NCBI RefSeq assembly: GCF_016862375.1
Contig: NZ_BOMV01000012.1
Coordinates: 62,001-126,000 of the forward strand
Direction of reading: 5' to 3'
Source of the DNA: Paractinoplanes rishiriensis
GTDB taxonomy: Bacteria; Actinomycetota; Actinomycetes; Mycobacteriales; Micromonosporaceae
DNA: 64,000 nt
The notes beneath the pieces were generated by a model. That model was not told where the DNA came from, made no database searches, and worked only from the letters and a program-made list of their open reading frames with translations. How positions within the stretch are numbered: position 1 is the first letter of the stretch; each line of letters begins with the position of its first letter. The position numbers and the translations under genes were made by a program. Of the stretch, positions 34,554 to 42,312 are shown piece after piece.

Positions 34554-34879
34554 TCGCCCTCCAGATATCGAGCGCGGCGGATCAGCGGGGCCGAGGTTAG
34601 TGCGCAGCGATGCCCCGCGTCCAAAATCGTCCAGACTTCACCACCGCCGCCGACGGACACCCGACACTGGATGCCACGGGGGGCCAGGGAACCTCAGGGT
34701 CCCGGGCGGCAAAGACGGAACGATCGGCCCCGCGGTAACCCCAGAGCTGCGGGGCCGATCGTTCATCGAATTCCCCCTTCCCGGCCCGCCTCGATGCCGG
34801 AGCGAGAATGCCGGCGGCGGCCACACCGCGTGCCCCTGCGACCAGGTGAGCTACAGGACCGTCCCGGCGGCCGGTGGGG
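34554..34879. other. 326-bp gene-free spacer
   Basis: No gene is seen. It contains a long hairpin (34718-34764) and, before it, a shorter GGGA/TCCC stem; the rest is presumably the promoter and leader of the NB-ARC gene. Confidence 0.6.
34718..34764 (-). terminator. 16-bp perfect hairpin downstream of arsenic flavoprotein gene
   Basis: GAACGATCGGCCCCGC (34718-34733) pairs perfectly with 34749-34764 across 15 nt. It lies ~115 nt past the leftward stop at 34880 and before the NB-ARC gene, so it likely ends the arsenic transcript. Confidence 0.6.
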
Positions 34880-36154
34880 TCAGCCGCAGCATCCGCCGTC
34901 GCCGGGGATGGTCTCGTCGCCGACGACCGGGTTGCTGTTGCAGACACCGGTCTCCGGCAGGTCGAGCTGCACGTCCCGGGCGGCGGCCCAGTCCCCGGCG
35001 AGTGCGGCGACCACCGAGCGGGCCTGCTCGTATCCGGTGGCCAGCAGGAACGTCGGCGCCCGCCCGTACGACTTCACCCCGATGGCGTAGTAGCCCGGTT
35101 CCGGATGGCCGAGTTCGTCGACGCCGTGCGGTGGGACGGTGCCGCAGGAGTGCTCGTTGGGGTCGATCAGCGGCGCCAGCGCCCGGGTCGAGCCGAGGAC
35201 CGGGTCGAGGTCGAGGCGCAGCTCCGCCACGATGCCGTGATCCGGACGGAACCCGGTCGCGGCGACGATCCGGTCCACGGTGACCTCCCGGGCGCCGTCG
35301 GAGACCACGACGCCGTCCGCCGCGGCGGTGAGGCGCTCGACGCTGAAGCCGGTCAGCAGGGTGATGGCGCCGGACTCGACGTGCGCGCGCAGCCGGCTGC
35401 CCAGCGCGCCCCGGGCCGGCAGCGCGTCTGCGGTCTCGCCGCCGTAGGTGCGCGCGGGCGAGGCCGCCCGGATCGCCCAGGTCACCGTGGTGCCGGGCTC
35501 CTGCTCGGCGAGTTCCGCCAGCGACAGCAGCGTGTTGGCCGCCGAGTGCCCCGCGCCCACGACGAGGATGCGACGACCCGCGAATCGGTCGCGGTCGCGG
35601 CCCAAGACATCCGGCAAAGCACTTTCCACGTACGCTGCCACGCCGCTCTCGCCGTGCGCGGGGATACCCGATGCGCCGAGCACGTTCGGCGTGCCCCAGG
35701 TGCCGGTTGCGTCGATCACCGCGCGGGCGAGCAGGTCCTCCCCGGAGTCGAGCCGGAGAAGGAACGGCGTCTCGGCGCGGCCGGCGGTGCGTACCCGGTC
35801 GAGGCCGAGGCGCGTGACGGCCACGACGCGGGCACCGTAGCGGAGGTGCGGCTTGAGCGCGGGCAGGTCGGCGAGCGGCTGCAGGTAGTCCGCGGCGAGC
35901 TCGGCGCCGGTGGGCAGCCGGTCGTCGTCCGGGCGCACCCACCCGGCGTCGCCGAGCAGCCGGGCCGCGGCGGCGTCGATGTCGAAGCGCCAGGGCGAGA
36001 ACAGCCGCACGTGTCCCCACGCACGGATCGCGGCCGCCGGCGAGTCACCGGCTTCGAGGACGACGAACGGCAGGCCACGCTCGGTCAGGTGGGCCGCGGC
36101 GGCCAGACCGACCGGCCCGGCGCCGAGAACGGCGATCGGAAGGTTGTCGGACAC
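34880..36154 (-). CDS. ArsO-like flavin-dependent oxidoreductase of the arsenic locus
   Basis: A 424-residue FAD/NAD(P)H protein with two Rossmann motifs, GAGPVG (about residue 11) and VGAGHSA (about 197), and ATGF near the end of the second domain, as in flavin-containing monooxygenases. Similar genes (called arsO) occur in actinobacterial ars operons. The chain ends in GGCCG, a vicinal Cys pair also found repeatedly in the neighbouring mini-protein, which suggests trivalent arsenic binding or transfer. The actual reaction is unproven. It is the second gene of the leftward half of the locus. Confidence 0.82.
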   Translation of the reverse strand: MSDNLPIAVLGAGPVGLAAAAHLTERGLPFVVLEAGDSPAAAIRAWGHVRLFSPWRFDIDAAAARLLGDAGWVRPDDDRLPTGAELAADYLQPLADLPALKPHLRYGARVVAVTRLGLDRVRTAGRAETPFLLRLDSGEDLLARAVIDATGTWGTPNVLGASGIPAHGESGVAAYVESALPDVLGRDRDRFAGRRILVVGAGHSAANTLLSLAELAEQEPGTTVTWAIRAASPARTYGGETADALPARGALGSRLRAHVESGAITLLTGFSVERLTAAADGVVVSDGAREVTVDRIVAATGFRPDHGIVAELRLDLDPVLGSTRALAPLIDPNEHSCGTVPPHGVDELGHPEPGYYAIGVKSYGRAPTFLLATGYEQARSVVAALAGDWAAARDVQLDLPETGVCNSNPVVGDETIPGDGGCCG

Positions 36155-36288
36155 GGAGAGCTCCTATGCGTTGTAGTGGCTGCGACGTTCGATGAGGACG
36201 ACGGCGCGCCAGCGATTGCCTTGAGTGAGGTGCCGGCCGACCCGCTCGCGGACCCCGACGGTGCGGGACCCGGCGGCGTGGTCGGGGA

Positions 36289-36525
36289 TCATCCGCAGCA
36301 GCCCTGCCCGGACGCGACCGCGCCGGCCTTCGCCGCGCTGCTGCAACACGCCTGCTCGGCGGTGGCCTCGGCCGGTGTGCCGCAGCACGGACCGCCGGCT
36401 GCGGCCGGCTCGGGGAGGGTCAGGGTGGTTTGCGGCGGGGTTCCGCAGCACCCACCGGTGCCGGACACGGTCAGGGCGGCGGCCGGGTCGCCGGTGAAGC
36501 CGCCTTGGGCCGGGATGTCGCTCAT
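36289..36525 (-). CDS. 78-residue Cys-Cys-rich protein of the arsenic locus
   Basis: ATG 36525 follows a full AGGAGG at 6-nt spacing. The product carries four vicinal cysteine pairs (GGCCG, GPCCG, QACCS, GQGCCG) in an Ala/Gly/Pro/Thr-rich chain with no predicted membrane segment or signal peptide. Vicinal or closely spaced thiols are classic As(III)/Sb(III) ligands, so a buffer or chaperone handing arsenite to the flavoprotein (whose tail repeats GGCCG) is plausible. It diverges from arsR across a 90-bp operator region. No named family is recognised. Confidence 0.75.
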   Translation of the reverse strand: MSDIPAQGGFTGDPAAALTVSGTGGCCGTPPQTTLTLPEPAAAGGPCCGTPAEATAEQACCSSAAKAGAVASGQGCCG

Positions 36526-36537
36526 GATGAGCCTCCT

Positions 36538-36598
36538 GGTTTCGATAACTCTCGAACTCGATGGATGTCGAAACCGAGAGTTGCACACGGTTTCGATG
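36538..36598. promoter_or_regulatory. divergent ars operator/promoter region
   Basis: GGTTTCGA occurs at 36538 and 36589 and inverted as TCGAAACC at 36568-36575. AACTCTCG (36547-36554) is matched by CGAGAGTT at 36574-36581. The two inverted repeats interleave instead of nesting, suggesting two adjacent ArsR dimers serving both directions. Confidence 0.5.
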
Positions 36599-36615
36599 CC
36601 TGTCAAACTCGACAC

Positions 36616-36999
36616 ATGTCAAAATCAGTCGTGCCGGCGACAGTCGAGGTCGAGGTGCCCTGCTGCCCGCCGATGGCTCAGCAGCGGGTCGACGCCGCCA
36701 CCGCCGGTGTGCTCGCGCCCGCATTCAAGGCCCTGGGTGACCCGATCCGGCTCCAGTTGATGTCGATGATCGCCTCGGCGCCCGGCGGCGAGATCTGCGT
36801 GTGCGACCTGACCCCGGCGTTCGAGCTGTCCGGCCCGACCATCTCGCACCACCTCAAGACCCTGCGCGAGGCCGGCCTGGTCGACGCCGAGCGCCGGGCC
36901 AGCTGGGTCTACTACCGCGCCCGGCCCGGCCTGATGAAACAGCTGGCCGCCCTGCTCGACCCGGACGACGCCGGAAGTTCACTTGACGCCGCCGATTAA
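36616..36999 (+). CDS. arsR: ArsR-family arsenic-responsive repressor
   Basis: A 127-residue winged-helix repressor. The sensing helix has ICVCDL (Cys about 60 and 62), the ELCVCDL-type As(III) motif, followed by the recognition helix GPTISHHLKTLREAGLV. A further Cys pair is in the N-terminal VPCCPP. The start ATG 36616 abuts the operator region, giving a very short leader. It should repress both the leftward genes and this rightward operon until arsenite binds. Confidence 0.9.
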   Translation: MSKSVVPATVEVEVPCCPPMAQQRVDAATAGVLAPAFKALGDPIRLQLMSMIASAPGGEICVCDLTPAFELSGPTISHHLKTLREAGLVDAERRASWVYYRARPGLMKQLAALLDPDDAGSSLDAAD

Positions 37000-37019
37000 G
37001 GTCAGTAGTTATTGACTCA

Positions 37020-37709
37020 ATGAACGGCCATACTTCTGCGTTGCGGGCGCGGGCCCGCATCCACGCCGCGCTCGGCGATCCGGCCCGGCTGGCGATCGTG
37101 GACGCGCTGACGCTCGGCGACGCCTCGCCCGGCGAGATCGCCCACGACCTGGCCATGCCGACCAACCTGGTGGCGCACCACCTCAAGGTGCTGCGGGAGG
37201 CCGGCCTGATCGCCCGGACCCGGTCCGAGGGCGACCGCCGCCGCACCTATCTGCGGCTGCGGCCGGAGGTGCTCGCCTTGCTCGTCCCACCACCGCTGCA
37301 GGGCGCGGACCGGGTGGTGTTCGTCTGCACCCACAACTCCGCCCGCTCGCAACTGGCCGCCGCGCTGTGGCGCGACCGGATCGGCGGGCCGGTCGCCTCG
37401 GCCGGCACCCAACCCGCGGCCCGGGTGCATCCGCGGGCGGTCAGGGTCGCCCACCGGCACGGCCTCACCCTCGACGCCACCGGGACCGCGCACATCGACG
37501 ACGTCCTGGACGACGGCGACCTGGTCATCGCGGTCTGCGACAACGCCCATGAGGACCCCGCCGCCCCGGTCCGGCCGCGGCTGCACTGGTCGGTGCCCGA
37601 TCCGGTCCGGGTCGGCACCGACGCTGCGTTCGAGGCCGCCTACACCGACCTCGAGGGCCGCATCGACCGCCTCGCCCAGGTGGTCCCGCACCACGCCGAC
37701 CAGGACTGA
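37020..37709 (+). CDS. ArsR-like HTH fused to low-molecular-weight phosphatase/arsenate reductase
   Basis: A 229-residue fusion. Residues ~8-85 are an ArsR-type winged helix (ALGDPARLAIVDAL, NLVAHHLKVLREAGL) without the CxC arsenic site. Residues ~95-220 are an LMW-PTP fold with P-loop VFVCTHNSARS (CX5R). It may sense or reduce arsenate while bound to DNA, or act as a regulator whose catalytic domain has become a sensor. A second, canonical ArsC is encoded two genes downstream, so this domain is not the only reductase. Confidence 0.85.
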   Translation: MNGHTSALRARARIHAALGDPARLAIVDALTLGDASPGEIAHDLAMPTNLVAHHLKVLREAGLIARTRSEGDRRRTYLRLRPEVLALLVPPPLQGADRVVFVCTHNSARSQLAAALWRDRIGGPVASAGTQPAARVHPRAVRVAHRHGLTLDATGTAHIDDVLDDGDLVIAVCDNAHEDPAAPVRPRLHWSVPDPVRVGTDAAFEAAYTDLEGRIDRLAQVVPHHADQD

Positions 37710-37732
37710 GCACAGACCGGAGCCCCGCCACC

Positions 37733-38476
37733 ATGACACCCCCTGCCGCCTGGCGTCGTCTGCTGGCCGAGTTCACCGGCACCGCCCTGCTGGTGACCGC
37801 CGTCGTCGGCTCCGGCATCATGGCCGCCACCCTGTCGCCCGGCGACGTCGGCCTGCAGCTCCTGCAGAACTCGGTCGCCACCGCCTTCGCGCTGGGCGCG
37901 CTGATCCTCACCTTCGGCCCGGTCTCCGGCGCCCACTTCAACCCGGTCGTCTCCGCCGCCGACTGGTTCCTAGGCCGCCGCAGCGGCACCGGACTGACTG
38001 GCCGGGACCTCGCCGGCTACACCGTCGCGCAGACCGCCGGCGCGATCGCCGGGTCGATCCTGGCCAACCTGATGTTCGACCTCGCACCGGTCACCATCTC
38101 CACCAAGGACCGCGCCGCCGGGCACCTGTGGCTCGGCGAGGTCGTCGCCACCACCGGCCTGCTCCTGCTGATCTTCGCCCTGGCCCGGTCCGGCCGCGCC
38201 GCGGTCGCCCCCGCCGCGGTCGGGGCCTACATCGGCGCCGCGTACTGGTTCACCAGCAGCACCAGCTTCGCCAACCCCGCCGTCACGACCGGCCGCGCGT
38301 TCACCGACACATTCGCCGGCATCGCCCCCGCCTCGGTGCCCGGCTTCGTCATCGCGCAGACCGTCGGGCTGCTCGTCGGCACCGGTCTGCTGCTCGCCCT
38401 GTACCCCGGCGCCGGCCGCACCGCGGACGCCGTCGTCGTCGACCACCCCGCAACGAAAGTGACCCACCATGACTGA
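37733..38476 (+). CDS. MIP/aquaporin-family channel (AqpS-like)
   Basis: A 247-residue major intrinsic protein with six helices and two half-helix loops: HFNPVV in the first (NPV instead of NPA) and FANPAVTTGRAFTD in the second. ArsR-linked aquaglyceroporins let arsenite flow out of the cell after arsenate reduction. No ArsB or Acr3 pump gene is present in the window, so this channel is the only visible As(III) exit. It overlaps arsC by eight bases. Confidence 0.85.
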   Translation: MTPPAAWRRLLAEFTGTALLVTAVVGSGIMAATLSPGDVGLQLLQNSVATAFALGALILTFGPVSGAHFNPVVSAADWFLGRRSGTGLTGRDLAGYTVAQTAGAIAGSILANLMFDLAPVTISTKDRAAGHLWLGEVVATTGLLLLIFALARSGRAAVAPAAVGAYIGAAYWFTSSTSFANPAVTTGRAFTDTFAGIAPASVPGFVIAQTVGLLVGTGLLLALYPGAGRTADAVVVDHPATKVTHHD

Positions 38477-38894
38477 CAAGCCCAGCGTCCTGTTCGTCTG
38501 CGTGCACAACGCCGGCCGGTCCCAGATGGCCGCCGGCTGGCTGCGCCACCTGGCCGGCGACGCGGTGGAGGTCCGCTCCGCCGGCTCCGCCCCCGCCGAG
38601 ACAATCAATCCCGCCGCGGTCGAAGCCATGCGCGAGGCCGGCATCGACATCACCGGCCAGACCCCCAAGCTCCTCGACTACGAGACCGCCCAGGACTCCG
38701 ACGTCATCATCACCATGGGCTGCGGCGACGCCTGCCCGATCTTCCCCGGCAAACGCTACGAGGACTGGAAACTCGACGACCCGGCCGGCCAAGGAGTCGA
38801 CGCCGTCCGCCCCATCCGCGACGAAATCAGAACCCGCATCGAAGCCCTGCTCGCCGACCTCCTCCCGGCCGGGAAGTCATCGACGCAGGTGTGA
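38469..38894 (+). CDS. arsC: arsenate reductase, LMW-PTP type
   Basis: A 141-residue reductase with P-loop FVCVHNAGRSQ and the later conserved GCGDACP cysteine pair, the arrangement of thioredoxin- or mycothiol-coupled ArsC enzymes of Gram-positives. It converts arsenate to arsenite for exit through the adjoining aquaporin. It ends 18 bp inside the convergent ROK gene. Confidence 0.92.
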   Translation: MTDKPSVLFVCVHNAGRSQMAAGWLRHLAGDAVEVRSAGSAPAETINPAAVEAMREAGIDITGQTPKLLDYETAQDSDVIITMGCGDACPIFPGKRYEDWKLDDPAGQGVDAVRPIRDEIRTRIEALLADLLPAGKSSTQV

Positions 38895-40076
38895 TTGCAG
38901 CACCAGCGCCGCGGCACCCGTCGCTGACGCGGTTGCGGCCGCCAGCGATACGGTCACCGTCACGGAACGGTGCCAGGTGCGGGTGTCGGCCGCCCCGATC
39001 CGGCGCATGATCGCCGGGCCGTAGATGAACGACGCGGCCGCGAATCCCGGGCCGGTCAGGACCACCAGGTCCAGGTCGATCAGGTTGACCACCGACTCGG
39101 CGGCCGCCGCCACGTGGCGGGCCGAGTCCTCCAGCAGGTCCCGGCAGCAGGGGGCACCGCCGCGCGCGGCCCGGGCCACCGCGGCGAAGTCGTCCGCCAC
39201 GCTTCGCCGCGGTCCGGCCGGAACCAGCCCGGCCTCACCGGCCGCCCGCGGATCGGCCAGCGCGGCGCCCACCACCGTGCGCGGACCGGCCAGCGCCTCC
39301 AGACAGCCCCGGCCGCCGCACCAGCACGGCGGGCCGTCGGTCTGCACGCACAGGTGGCCGAACTCGCCGGCGTGGCCCCGGCCGCCGCGCATCGCCCGGC
39401 CGTCCAGCACGATGCCGGCGCCCAGCCCGGTGCCCATGTAGAGCGCCGCGAACGCCTGGTCCGGGCCGACCCGGGCGACCCAGTACTCGCCGACCGCGGC
39501 CGCCGTCGCGTCGTTCTCGACCAGCACCGGCCAGCCGGTGGCCTTCTCGAGCTCGCGGCCCAGGTCGTCGCCGCGCCAGCCGTGCAGCCGGGCTGGGCCG
39601 TCCTCGGGGCGGCTGTGCGGGGCGGCCGGCCACACCACGCCGACGCCCAGGCAGCGGTCCGGATCGACGCCCGAGCCGGCCAGCAGCAGATTGACGTCGG
39701 CCACCAGCGCGCGCAGCAGCGCCGGCCGGTCGGCCGTGTCCGGCGCCGGCCGGGCCAGCCGGGACAGGATGCCGCCGGTCTGCCCGGTCAGCACGTACGT
39801 GGTGGTCAGCTCGTCGAGGTAGATGCCGACCGCGATGCGCGCGCCGGGGTCGAGCCGCAGCAGCGTGCGCGGCTTGCCGGCGGTGGGCGTGCGGCCGGTC
39901 TCGACGATCAGGCCCTCGCCGAGCAGCCGGCGCACGGTCATCGACACCGCCGCCTCGGTGAGCCCGGTCATCGCGGCCAGCTCGACCCGGCTCAGCGGCT
40001 CGGACGCCCGGATCGCGTCCATGATGCTCTCCCGGGCGCCGGGACGGCCGCGCCGCGAACCGGCCGCTCCTCTCAC
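38877..40076 (-). CDS. ROK-family transcriptional repressor
   Basis: A 399-residue NagC/XylR-like regulator. The winged helix is at ~20-75 (LSRVELAAMTGLTEAAVSMTVRRLL). The ROK domain follows with the zinc signature HAGEFGH...CWCGGRGCLE intact. GTG 40076 overlaps the alpha-galactosidase stop (GTGA). Being co-transcribed with GH36, it is the best candidate for the repressor binding CTwwAs-N3-CTTAAn at three promoters in the window. The ligand may be galactose, mannose or a disaccharide. Confidence 0.88.
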   Translation of the reverse strand: MRGAAGSRRGRPGARESIMDAIRASEPLSRVELAAMTGLTEAAVSMTVRRLLGEGLIVETGRTPTAGKPRTLLRLDPGARIAVGIYLDELTTTYVLTGQTGGILSRLARPAPDTADRPALLRALVADVNLLLAGSGVDPDRCLGVGVVWPAAPHSRPEDGPARLHGWRGDDLGRELEKATGWPVLVENDATAAAVGEYWVARVGPDQAFAALYMGTGLGAGIVLDGRAMRGGRGHAGEFGHLCVQTDGPPCWCGGRGCLEALAGPRTVVGAALADPRAAGEAGLVPAGPRRSVADDFAAVARAARGGAPCCRDLLEDSARHVAAAAESVVNLIDLDLVVLTGPGFAAASFIYGPAIMRRIGAADTRTWHRSVTVTVSLAAATASATGAAALVLQSHLRR

Positions 40077-42214
40077 TCGTCCACCACCGAGGCTCGCCAG
40101 AGCATGACGCGGTCGGGGTAGAGCACCGGCAGCCGCAGGCCGGCGGTCGCCAGCGCCCGGCCCGGCAGGCGTACCCCCTGCGCGGTGGCCCAGGGTAACG
40201 CAGCTCCCCAGGCCGCGGCGTTGCCGTCGGCCGTGTCGCCGGGCGGCTGCGGCCGGACCTGGTAGACCCGGTCCGGGTCGAGGCCGGGCAGGGCCGCGGT
40301 GCCGGGCGGGTAGGACGCGCTGGTGGCCGTGGCGATCACCGCGTACAGGGCGTCCGAGCGGTCGGCGGCCACCACACCGGTCAGGTGGTACGCGGGGTTG
40401 GCCAGGTCGGCGTGCACCAGCGTGCCGGTGTGCAGCAGGCCGCGTACCTCCTTGTAGAAGGCCACCCACTCGGCGAGGCGGGCCAGCTCCCCGGCGTCCG
40501 CCGAGGTGAGGTCCCACTCGATGCCGAGGTGTCCCCAGATCGCGGTGCCGGCTCGCATGTCCAGTGCCTGCTCGCGGTGCGTGGTGTGCGAGCGCGGCGC
40601 GCCGATGTGCGAGCCGATCAGCTCCAGCGGCAGCAGCAGGCTGGTCCAGCGCTGGATGCCGACCCGCTCGTGCGCGTCGATGCAGTCGGACGCCCAGACC
40701 CGGTCGGTGCGCTGCAGGATCTCCAGGTCGACCCGGCCGCCGCCGGACGAGCACGACTCGATCTCCACCGCCGGGTGGCGTGCGCGCAGGTCGTCGAGCA
40801 GGCGGTAGACCGCGTGGGTCTGGTCGTGCACGCCGGCCCGGCCGGTCGCCGGGTGGCCGGCGTCGACCAGGTCGCGGTTGTGGTCCCACTTCAGGTACGC
40901 GATGTCGTACTCGGACAGCAGCGCGTCGAGCCGGTCCCGGATGTACTCGTACGCCTTGGGGTTGTCCAGGTCGAGCACCTGCTGGCTGCGGGCGGGCGGC
41001 GGGATCCGGTTGCCGGCCGCCATGATCCAGTCGGGGTGCGAGCGGGCCAGGTCGGAGTCCGGGTTGACCATCTCGGGCTCGACCCACAGCCCGAACTCCA
41101 GGCCGAGCCCGCGCACCACGTCGATCAACGGGCCGAGGCCGTCCGGCCAGACGTCGGGGGAGACCCACCAGTCGCCCAGGCCGGAGCGGTCGTTGCGGCG
41201 CGAACCGAACCAGCCGTCGTCCAGCACGAACCGCTCGGCGCCGGCGGCCGCCGCGGCCTCGGCCAGCCGGGTGAGCCGGGTCAGGTCGTGGTCGAAGTAG
41301 ACGGCCTCCCAGGTGTTGACCACCACCGGCCGGGGCTTGGCCGGATGGTTCGGCCGGCTGCGCAGGTAGGTGTGGAACCGGCCGGAGAGCTCGTCGAGCC
41401 CGTTCGCGCCGAATGACCCGTACAGCCAAGGGGTTTGATAGCTATCGCCCTCGCTCAGCGTGACCTCGCCCGGCAGCAGTAACTCTCCGCCGCCCAAGGC
41501 GGAATGCCCGTGGTAGTTGCGCTCCGCGATCGACCGGGCGCCGCCGGAGAATGCGGTGTGCACGCCCCAGACCCGCCCGTGCCGGTTGCCGAACCCGGCC
41601 GTGCCGGCGACCAGGACGTGCGCGGTGTCGTATCCGGTGCGCCCGGTGCGGTTCTCCCGGACCCGCAGGCCGTGCGTGAACGCGGTCCGCTGCGGTGAGC
41701 GCTCGCGCAGGTGGTGACCGGTGAAGTCGAGCAGGTCGGCGGCTTCCTCGGGCACCGGCAGGAAGAGCGTGAGCTGGTCGAGCCGGTAACTGCCCGGTGC
41801 GGTGCTGGTCAGCCGGGCCCGGGTGCGCAGGACCCCGCTCGGATGCAGCTCGACCTCGATGACGATCTGTAACCCGGCGGCCTCGTCAAAAGCGGAAATG
41901 CGCAAACCATCGGCCGTACGCTCCGCATCGGTCACCGCGAACGCGCTCGACCAGTCCCGGCCGTCCCGGTGCCCGGCCAGTCCCGGGTGTCCCTGCCAGC
42001 CGGCCGACTGCTCGGGCAGCAGGGACACGCGCACCGATCCGTCGACCGAGAACCCGATCGCCTGCGGCGCCGCGGCCAGCGCCAGATCATGGAGCCGGTC
42101 GTCGCTGAGGTCGCCGAGGGCCTCGCCCCAGTGCACGATCGCGGGCAGTGCGGTGCCCCGGCAGTCCAGGACCACGCTCACCCCCGCGGCGCTCAGATGC
42201 ACCAGGTCGCTCAT
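40073..42214 (-). CDS. alpha-galactosidase, GH36
   Basis: A 713-residue cytoplasmic enzyme: N-terminal beta-supersandwich (~1-330), (beta/alpha)8 barrel and small C-terminal sheet. The nucleophile is the Asp of YLKWDHNRDL (about 441) and the acid/base the Asp of WASDCIDAHERV (about 511); the ESCSSGGGRVD loop is also typical. It would remove galactosyl branches from imported galactomannan oligosaccharides before the beta-mannosidase acts. It is first in the leftward GH36-ROK operon and diverges from the GH2 gene. Confidence 0.92.
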   Translation of the reverse strand: MSDLVHLSAAGVSVVLDCRGTALPAIVHWGEALGDLSDDRLHDLALAAAPQAIGFSVDGSVRVSLLPEQSAGWQGHPGLAGHRDGRDWSSAFAVTDAERTADGLRISAFDEAAGLQIVIEVELHPSGVLRTRARLTSTAPGSYRLDQLTLFLPVPEEAADLLDFTGHHLRERSPQRTAFTHGLRVRENRTGRTGYDTAHVLVAGTAGFGNRHGRVWGVHTAFSGGARSIAERNYHGHSALGGGELLLPGEVTLSEGDSYQTPWLYGSFGANGLDELSGRFHTYLRSRPNHPAKPRPVVVNTWEAVYFDHDLTRLTRLAEAAAAAGAERFVLDDGWFGSRRNDRSGLGDWWVSPDVWPDGLGPLIDVVRGLGLEFGLWVEPEMVNPDSDLARSHPDWIMAAGNRIPPPARSQQVLDLDNPKAYEYIRDRLDALLSEYDIAYLKWDHNRDLVDAGHPATGRAGVHDQTHAVYRLLDDLRARHPAVEIESCSSGGGRVDLEILQRTDRVWASDCIDAHERVGIQRWTSLLLPLELIGSHIGAPRSHTTHREQALDMRAGTAIWGHLGIEWDLTSADAGELARLAEWVAFYKEVRGLLHTGTLVHADLANPAYHLTGVVAADRSDALYAVIATATSASYPPGTAALPGLDPDRVYQVRPQPPGDTADGNAAAWGAALPWATAQGVRLPGRALATAGLRLPVLYPDRVMLWRASVVDE

Positions 42215-42232
42215 CGGGCCTCCCCAACCTGT

Positions 42233-42261
42233 TTGACGGGCTTCTTTAGTTGCTTAAGAAT
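42233..42261 (+). promoter_or_regulatory. GH2 promoter with embedded operator
   Basis: TTGACG (42233-42238) and AAGAAT (42256-42261) are 17 bp apart. Operator C, CTTTAGTTGCTTAAG (42244-42258), lies between them, as at the two 26-kb promoters. The same site can serve the divergent GH36 gene. Confidence 0.6.
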
Positions 42262-42312
42262 GCTATAGCCGCAGGCCGTACCGGCAAGAGATTTACGACG
42301 GGAGCGTCCTAA

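Noticed and set aside
36164-36288. Possible gene between the ArsO-like and Cys-rich genes
   Set aside because: The open frame there runs antisense through arsR and the mini-protein in another frame and has no start with a ribosome site; treated as a 134-bp spacer.
40077-41429. N-terminal extension of the ROK gene giving an 850-residue protein
   Set aside because: The added residues lie over the GH36 gene in another frame; GTG 40076 with GTGA coupling gives a normal ROK length.
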